This document shows, in pieces, positions 59,390-64,000 of a stretch of 64,000 bases of DNA. The stretch is from Agriotes lineatus (Eukaryota; Arthropoda; Insecta; Coleoptera; Elateridae), in contig OW679203.1 in NCBI GenBank assembly GCA_940337035.1, positions 28,343,495 to 28,407,494 on the forward strand, in the 5' to 3' direction. The notes under the pieces were generated by a model that was not told the DNA's origin, did no database searches, and worked only from the letters and a program-made list of their open reading frames with translations. Position 1 is the first letter of the stretch. Each line of letters starts with the position of its first letter. Made by a program: the position numbers and the translations under genes.

Positions 59390-59736
59390 CCGGGTGGCCA
59401 TAAATATCTGAGATCCCGGTAGCCATGGAATTAGCTACTTATAAATGTTGGTTAGCATTATATTTCAATTACGATAAGTATTGGTACCTATGTAATGTAA
59501 TAAAATGCAATAAGAGGAGGGGAATGTTCCTTGGATTCTGCAGTTTAGCCTACGACTCGATTATAAAAATCTCCTGTTCTAACTCCATGACTTATTGGAA
59601 TCTGAAATAATTTTTGACAGATAGGAATTTTAGTTGTGATGACATTAATGACATTTAGTTTAGTTGGATTCATCACTTTAATAAAGCGGTGTTGATTCCA
59701 AAGGTTATGTGATATCAGATATTTATGGAAACCCGG
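59390..59736. mobile_element. Nested TA-flanked MITE (347 bp) inside the hAT element
   Basis: The left end CCGGGTGGCCATAAATATCT is mirrored by the right end AGATATTTATGGAAACCCGG, with TA at 59,388-59,389 and 59,737-59,738. The CCGGGTG terminus matches the 825 bp hairpin at 53,579. No transposase. Its insertion postdates the hAT insertion. Confidence 0.82.
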
Positions 59737-60040
59737 TACTATCAACTTAAAACTTTTTATTTGCAACAAAAATATACATTTTTTCTATAGCACATGTTAA
59801 AGTGAGCTTTTATCAACTCAAAACAAAAGGTCAAGTTTTACTTTAACAGCAAGGGTAGATAAAGTAGCACTTTAACATCAAGGATAGATAAAGTAATTTA
59901 ATTTTCTAACTTTTGTTTAAATCAAATATGACAGCTTCGTATTATCGTAGCAACCCAATCTAGCTACTGACATTTTGAAATGTGATTGACTGTCATTATT
60001 TTCTTTTGAAATTGTTAAAGTTCTTGCTATAGAAAAAAAT

Positions 60041-60164
60041 ATTGTATTATACACGACGATAAAGTTATTTATATCCACTCTTGAATCATTAACGTCTCGA
60101 CTTCGTCTCGACGTTAAACGATTCACTCGTGGATAAAATTTATCTTTATCGTCTTGTACAATAA
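60041..60164. mobile_element. Palindromic MITE (~124 bp) inside the hAT element
   Basis: Arms share ACGACGATAAAG, TATCCAC, and TGAATCATTAACGTC (partner TTAAACGATTCA) around a GTCTCGACTTCGTCTCGAC centre near 60,102. The centre has the same CTCG-CTTCG-CTCG style as the MITE at 49,341. Confidence 0.75.
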
Positions 60165-60197
60165 ATTACTATTTGTACAGCATTAGTGACGTTATGT

Positions 60198-60467
60198 TCA
60201 TTTAAATGAAAGAAAAAATTCGTGCGACTTTTGCTGTTGCAAATTAGATGCTAAATAACTTATATTAGCTCCATACTTTGTTACTTTTAGCAGAATGCAA
60301 GCTGGACTGGATTCATCTGAGAAACGGCTTCTAAGCGAGTCTTTAATGTTATTCATTTTTGAAAATAATGACTCACAAGCATAGGTAGATGAAAATATTG
60401 TTAAGATAGCAAAAGCTAGCTTCTTCAGACTGCTAAATGTGCCTGGAGTTGAATTCCACGTTTCCAT
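60198..60467 (-). pseudogene. hAT transposase C-terminal dimerisation domain
   Basis: An 89-codon frame reads LKKLAFAILTIFSSTYACES, LFSKMNNIKDSLRSRFSDE, then CILLKVTKYGANISYL. The L..LA..IL.I..STYACE..FS.MN.IK...RSRL.DE pattern is the hAT family dimerisation region, closest to the Charlie/Buster-like group. It is one frame away from the upstream transposase segment, from which an intervening stop and a shift near 60,490 separate it. Confidence 0.88.
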
Positions 60468-60498
60468 AATTTTTATATTGGAATTTTAATTATATTAC

Positions 60499-60957
60499 CT
60501 ATACATATAGTCTTTCTATTTCATTTAATTCCAACTCTTTCCTTGTTTCCAAAAATTTTTGAATCCATATTGAACTAGACTGGAAATCAATCAGCTGCAT
60601 TTCAATTTCTTCATTTTCCAACCAATCAAATTTGTCCAAGTTCAGTTTATCAAGTGAAGTTACATCAGGATATATAATAAATTTCAGTGTTTCCGATAAT
60701 TCTTTGAACTGAGAAAATCTCGTTGAAAATTCTTTGATAGAAGAATTAATTACGGAATTAAACTCTTCAGTGACTTTTGCTTGGTCTGGTTTTTCATGTA
60801 AATCCAAATCTCTGGAGATTTTTTTCAAGTTTGGGAAATACTTGTAGTTTTTGGTAACAATATCGTTACTGAAAACTTGCAGTTTAGCTTCGAAAGCATG
60901 AATGAGATTTATCATAACAATAATTGTTTTATTTGCGCCTTGAAGCTTCATGTTCAA
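60499..60957 (-). pseudogene. hAT transposase middle segment, 152 codons
   Basis: It reads MNMKLQGANKTIIVMINLIH, AFEAKLQVFSNDI, HFP-like YFPNLK, then FSTRFSQFKELSETLKFIIY and EEIEMQLIDFQSSSIW. This is the region of LN.KLQG.NK.I..M...I.AF..KL.LF and E.ELIDLQ conserved in Charlie-like hAT transposases between the catalytic core and the dimerisation domain. The first catalytic residues and the BED zinc finger are absent, consistent with internal deletion between this point and the 61,075 end. Confidence 0.85.
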
Positions 60958-61083
60958 TCCATTGTTAAATATAAATTGTTTCGATTAGGTACCTAAATTC
61001 CTTAATTACTGTCGTGCCTAAATTATTTTGTGGCGTGCCATCAATGGCACGCGTGCCAATGGTTCGCCACCCCTGGCCTAGGG

Positions 61084-61420
61084 GCTCTTGAGCTTTGCTT
61101 GTCTTGTGACAGTAAATTGTGCGGTTGTTTAATGACAAGATGCCTTTTGGGACGACACTTTTACTAAATTAAAAAAGGAAACGCAATGACCTGCAGAACA
61201 ATCTGGTAAGAGTATCAAGATCCACCAAAATGGTTTTTTTAATTATAGGTGCGATTTATTAACATTAAACATAATTTGTTTAATTACTTTCTATTGTGTT
61301 TATGGGAATTCCAGAAATTATAGCAGATATGCTTAGATGTACATGGGAATCGATAGCCTTATAGTTACCATTGGTTTTCTATAACTGAAGCAAGAAACTA
61401 CTTTATATATAAATATTATT
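61084..61420. other. No gene seen
   Basis: AT-rich sequence flanking the hAT element. Confidence 0.4.
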
Positions 61421-61424
61421 CCAA

Positions 61425-61600
61425 CAGCAGCAGTGGAGGTAACAAAACACTAAAGCCTTTGGTTCGAATCCAGAAAACAAAAGCTAAATTTTGGGTAATA
61501 TCCGAACAATATCGATTTTTGGAGTCCGACGGCTAATTAACTAGCGAGGGAGTACCCCAAAAAGGTATAAGCATTATATAAGCGCCCTCTTGGCAAAATA
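61425..61600 (+). mobile_element. Possible tRNA-derived SINE relic
   Basis: A consensus B box GGTTCGAATCCA lies at 61,461, preceded at about the right distance by a weak A-box-like AGCAGTGGAGGTAAC. A mixed-composition body follows to about 61,600. The A box is poor, so this may be a chance tRNA-like match. Confidence 0.3.
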
Positions 61601-62920
61601 TCACTTCAAAAAGTGTCACATCACGTAAAACTCAACACGGAGACGAAGCTGGCCACAAACAGACGTGCTGTCTATTTGCGAATTTTCAGCATTATCTCTG
61701 TATATCAGGCACAGTTACCTATCTGTGCTTAGCATGACATCCCTACTTACGGGGCAAGATCTGGACATTATCCGTAGAGGTAATAACATAACTCGCAAAT
61801 AAACACGAATAAATGGCATGGCTTGCTGTCTGTTCTGTTGTAGAGTAAACTTGTAGTTGTAAATGCCTTCTCGGTCTACTTCTGACAGTTGTTCATCATA
61901 ACTGAGGTCATCTGTAATCTTACAGAGCAGTACATAGATACGCTTCTAAGAATAAAATTGTATAACAGTATTTGTATTATGTAAACTAACTAACTAGCAC
62001 AAGAAATACGTCACTGTAGCAGAGTGGTAAAAAGGATTATTAAAAACAGGCAAAAATGGCATAAAACATAAACAACAACCCACTGTGCTTTAACCTTAAA
62101 TATAAGCAAATAAACTGTAATGTTTCTAACGCGATCCGTAGCTCCAATTACGACTACACAGCAGTTACTCTTTTTGTTATCAAGTAGTTCCTGTAAAATT
62201 GACAGATTTTCTTTGTAATTATGTCAAAAGTTGTCAGTTTTATTTATTAGAACAACATTCAAATATACATGTGCAACATGGCAACTAACTACTGATGCAT
62301 AAATAATATTAACATAGACAGGAGATCGTAAATAGATATCAAAAGTTACTTTTTCCTCATCTCACTGCCAGATAGCTCAGTAGCTATGAGAACTTTTTTA
62401 TTTTACTTTATCTACCTTAATTGTGGTTATGGGAAGCCTTTGTTATATCAAATTCATCAATTAAATTGAATTCGCTATAAGCTAGAATGGTTAGCTACAA
62501 AAATATAATCAAATAAGGGTAAAGCTATTTACAGACTAATAAAAAACAAGCAAATATATTTCCTGTTAAAGGAACAATGCCAAATAATACAAATGTTGTA
62601 TACTAGATCATGAAACTGATATACATTTCTACCCCGTACCTACACGCACACTAATATAAATCAGAAGAAAAAAATTGATTTTACTATGCATTTACATTAC
62701 GTACCATAATGAATATCTATGTGCGTAGAGATGCTTTTATTATCCATTTATTTTAACACTGATTAACTCGTACAGGCGACAGATTTTTCTATTGCGCAGA
62801 TGCTAACATTAAATTAGTAGCAGGCAGCTGATTCAAACGTCGCCGTTGCGGCGGCGGTCTACTGCGCATATGCTCAGACACCTATGCACGCTGGAGACTC
62901 TTAAATCGCTAATTATCCAC
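61601..62920. other. AT-rich, no gene seen
   Basis: Nothing recognisable. Confidence 0.4.
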
Positions 62921-62924
62921 CTGT

Positions 62925-63110
62925 AGTGATAACGAACGAATGCCAATTGCGCAATACCTAGACTTTGCCCTCACAGACTTTTACGGCGATTCCTACACTG
63001 TTGCGTTGCTCAATGATGCAGCCGCTTCCTTTGCTGGCTTTATGTCCACCAAATCTCCAAACTTCAACGTTGTAAGCCTTCGGCACTTTTGCAGAACTAA
63101 TCGGCTGCTA
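62925..63110. repeat. Unclassified interspersed repeat, copy B
   Basis: AATACCTAGACTTTG, TTTACGGCGATTCC, TTTGCTGGCTTTATGTCCAC and CTTCGGCACTTTT follow in the same order and orientation as 15,575-15,750. Confidence 0.5.
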
Positions 63111-64000
63111 TTTTAACCTATTTTGCTTTCGGATGTACCGGAAAAATAGGAACTATATATATATTTTTAAAAATGGCAGATGTGACATCTTGTCTCCAGT
63201 GCATGCTATGTAAAATGCTGAATTCTATTATGTGATTATGCACGTAAAAGTGGATATAACATTACACACGACAAATGAGACCTACCTATCTAAACTTGCT
63301 TTCTGCAAATGTATGCTAACGCTTGCCACAACTGTACACGTCTGCGTTAGGTGAGCATACTAATGTATGTAACGAATTTTAAACGTTAACATTGCATTGA
63401 ACACGATTTATACACAAAGTGTTTTCTACAGGGAGTACAGCAATTTTATACTTTAGTGCCTAGTAATTAATTTGAATTAACTTCCTGATTGAGACTTATT
63501 ATCACTTGCTTTTAAAATCTTTATTGTGTATAAAACTCTGCGATCACAAAAGAATATACAGTGAGGACCAAAAATCTGCCTTTCTCTCTAAATTTTGAAT
63601 GCGTAAAAAGGTTTTAGTTACATTTTAAAGTAATAAACTGCAACCACTTTATATTGGGTTGATGTCAGACCCAACTACAGCTTATACACGAGGCGATTAA
63701 GGCTTTCTGAAGCAATCCCTTTCGAATAAAGTGGAACCATCGCGATAAACATGTTTTCGCCGGGCTTTAAAAGCCCTGAGAGGGAGGGGATTCACGCTAT
63801 ATTGCAAAATAATATTGAAGCAATATATCCCTTTCACGCAAGCCTTCTTGATGTTTCCAGCGTGGTGGAGTCGGCAACAATAAAACATTTGATGGCATTT
63901 ATCATCGAAGTATTTCAACGCGGCTGCGTTGCATGGAAGGCCGTCTGCCATTTCTTTTTGGAGGCAGAATAATTACATCCAGGCGGTCCGCTCCTGCTCA
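63111..64000. other. No firmly recognisable gene; small frames at the right edge
   Basis: Near 63,750-63,972 a 73-codon plus frame (MFSPGFKSPEREGIHAILQN..) overlaps an 84-codon minus frame, in a slightly GC-richer patch. Neither has a recognisable domain, and the window ends just after. Confidence 0.3.

Larger units (their letters stand above)
59258..61083 (-). mobile_element. hAT-type DNA transposon with perfect 8-bp target duplication
   Basis: The direct repeat GCCTAGGG flanks the element at 59,258-59,265 and 61,076-61,083. The ends are CAGGGGTGGCGAACC (59,266) and its mirror GGTTCGCCACCCCTG (61,075), with subterminal GTGCCA repeats on both sides. An 8-bp duplication and CAGGGG ends are hAT features. 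The minus strand encodes the C-terminal half of a hAT transposase (60,957-60,198); the catalytic N-terminal half is deleted. Two smaller elements are nested at 59,390-59,736 and 60,041-60,164. Confidence 0.93.

Noticed and set aside
1..64000. CRISPR arrays, bacterial operons, prophage or plasmid features
   Set aside because: No regularly spaced short repeats with unique spacers, no ribosome-binding-site-led gene runs; composition and elements are those of an animal nuclear genome.
1..64000. Endogenous viral genes
   Set aside because: No capsid, envelope, helicase or viral polymerase motifs were recognised outside the non-LTR, Penelope and possible LTR retroelement remains.

Overview
The window looks like insect (at least arthropod) nuclear DNA. 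It is AT-rich, has no bacterial-style gene packing, and nearly every recognisable reading frame belongs to a broken transposable element. The families present (R1-type and Jockey-type non-LTR elements, a Penelope-like element with a GIY-YIG domain, a mariner/IS630-type element of the kind common in insect genomes, a hAT element, tRNA- and 5S-derived short elements) and scattered CCTAACC-like and TGACA/TGTCA-rich stretches fit an insect such as a beetle or bug. I cannot name the species. I found no complete host gene. Two short minus-strand segments with good splice signals and matching phases (4.99-5.20 kb and 41.14-41.21 kb) are the best candidates for host exons.

Layout. 0-0.55 kb: a ~131-135 bp tandem repeat with a ~269 bp higher-order period, with a dispersed copy at 32.5 kb. 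3.3-4.2 kb: a GC-richer block holding a short tandem repeat. 6.5-8.7 kb: two non-autonomous DNA elements. 9.85-13.07 kb: a Penelope-like element on the minus strand inside ~565 bp inverted terminal repeats that carry hammerhead-like motifs. 13.3-14.2 kb: a possible LTR-retrotransposon leader. 17 kb: a long minus-strand open frame with no ATG. 18.4-18.8 kb: a mariner transposase tail. 18.9-22.3 kb: a decayed Jockey-type LINE. 22.4-36.0 kb: fragments of at least five further LINEs, a tRNA-derived SINE inside one of them, and a 220-codon orphan frame. 36-46 kb: mostly featureless, with the 72-nt exon candidate. 47.2-49.9 kb: a mariner/IS630-type element with ~430 bp terminal inverted repeats and two palindromic MITEs nested in it. 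50.6-54.4 kb: a cluster of palindromic or hairpin elements and a ~300 bp tandem repeat. 55.5-57.4 kb: an R1-type LINE. 57.9-58.2 kb: a 5S-rRNA-like SINE. 59.26-61.08 kb: a hAT element with a perfect 8-bp target duplication, itself invaded by smaller elements.

There is no operon-like cooperation here; the story is successive transposition and nesting. Several elements share CAGGGTG or CCGGGTG ends next to TA, which suggests one or more mariner-type transposases supplied many small non-autonomous copies. Catalytic residues are visibly lost in the Jockey RT (second Asp to Glu), the R1-type RT (YVDA instead of YADD) and the mariner-type transposase (second Asp to Asn), so none of these looks active. 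All boundaries and families were read by eye; no database search was possible.
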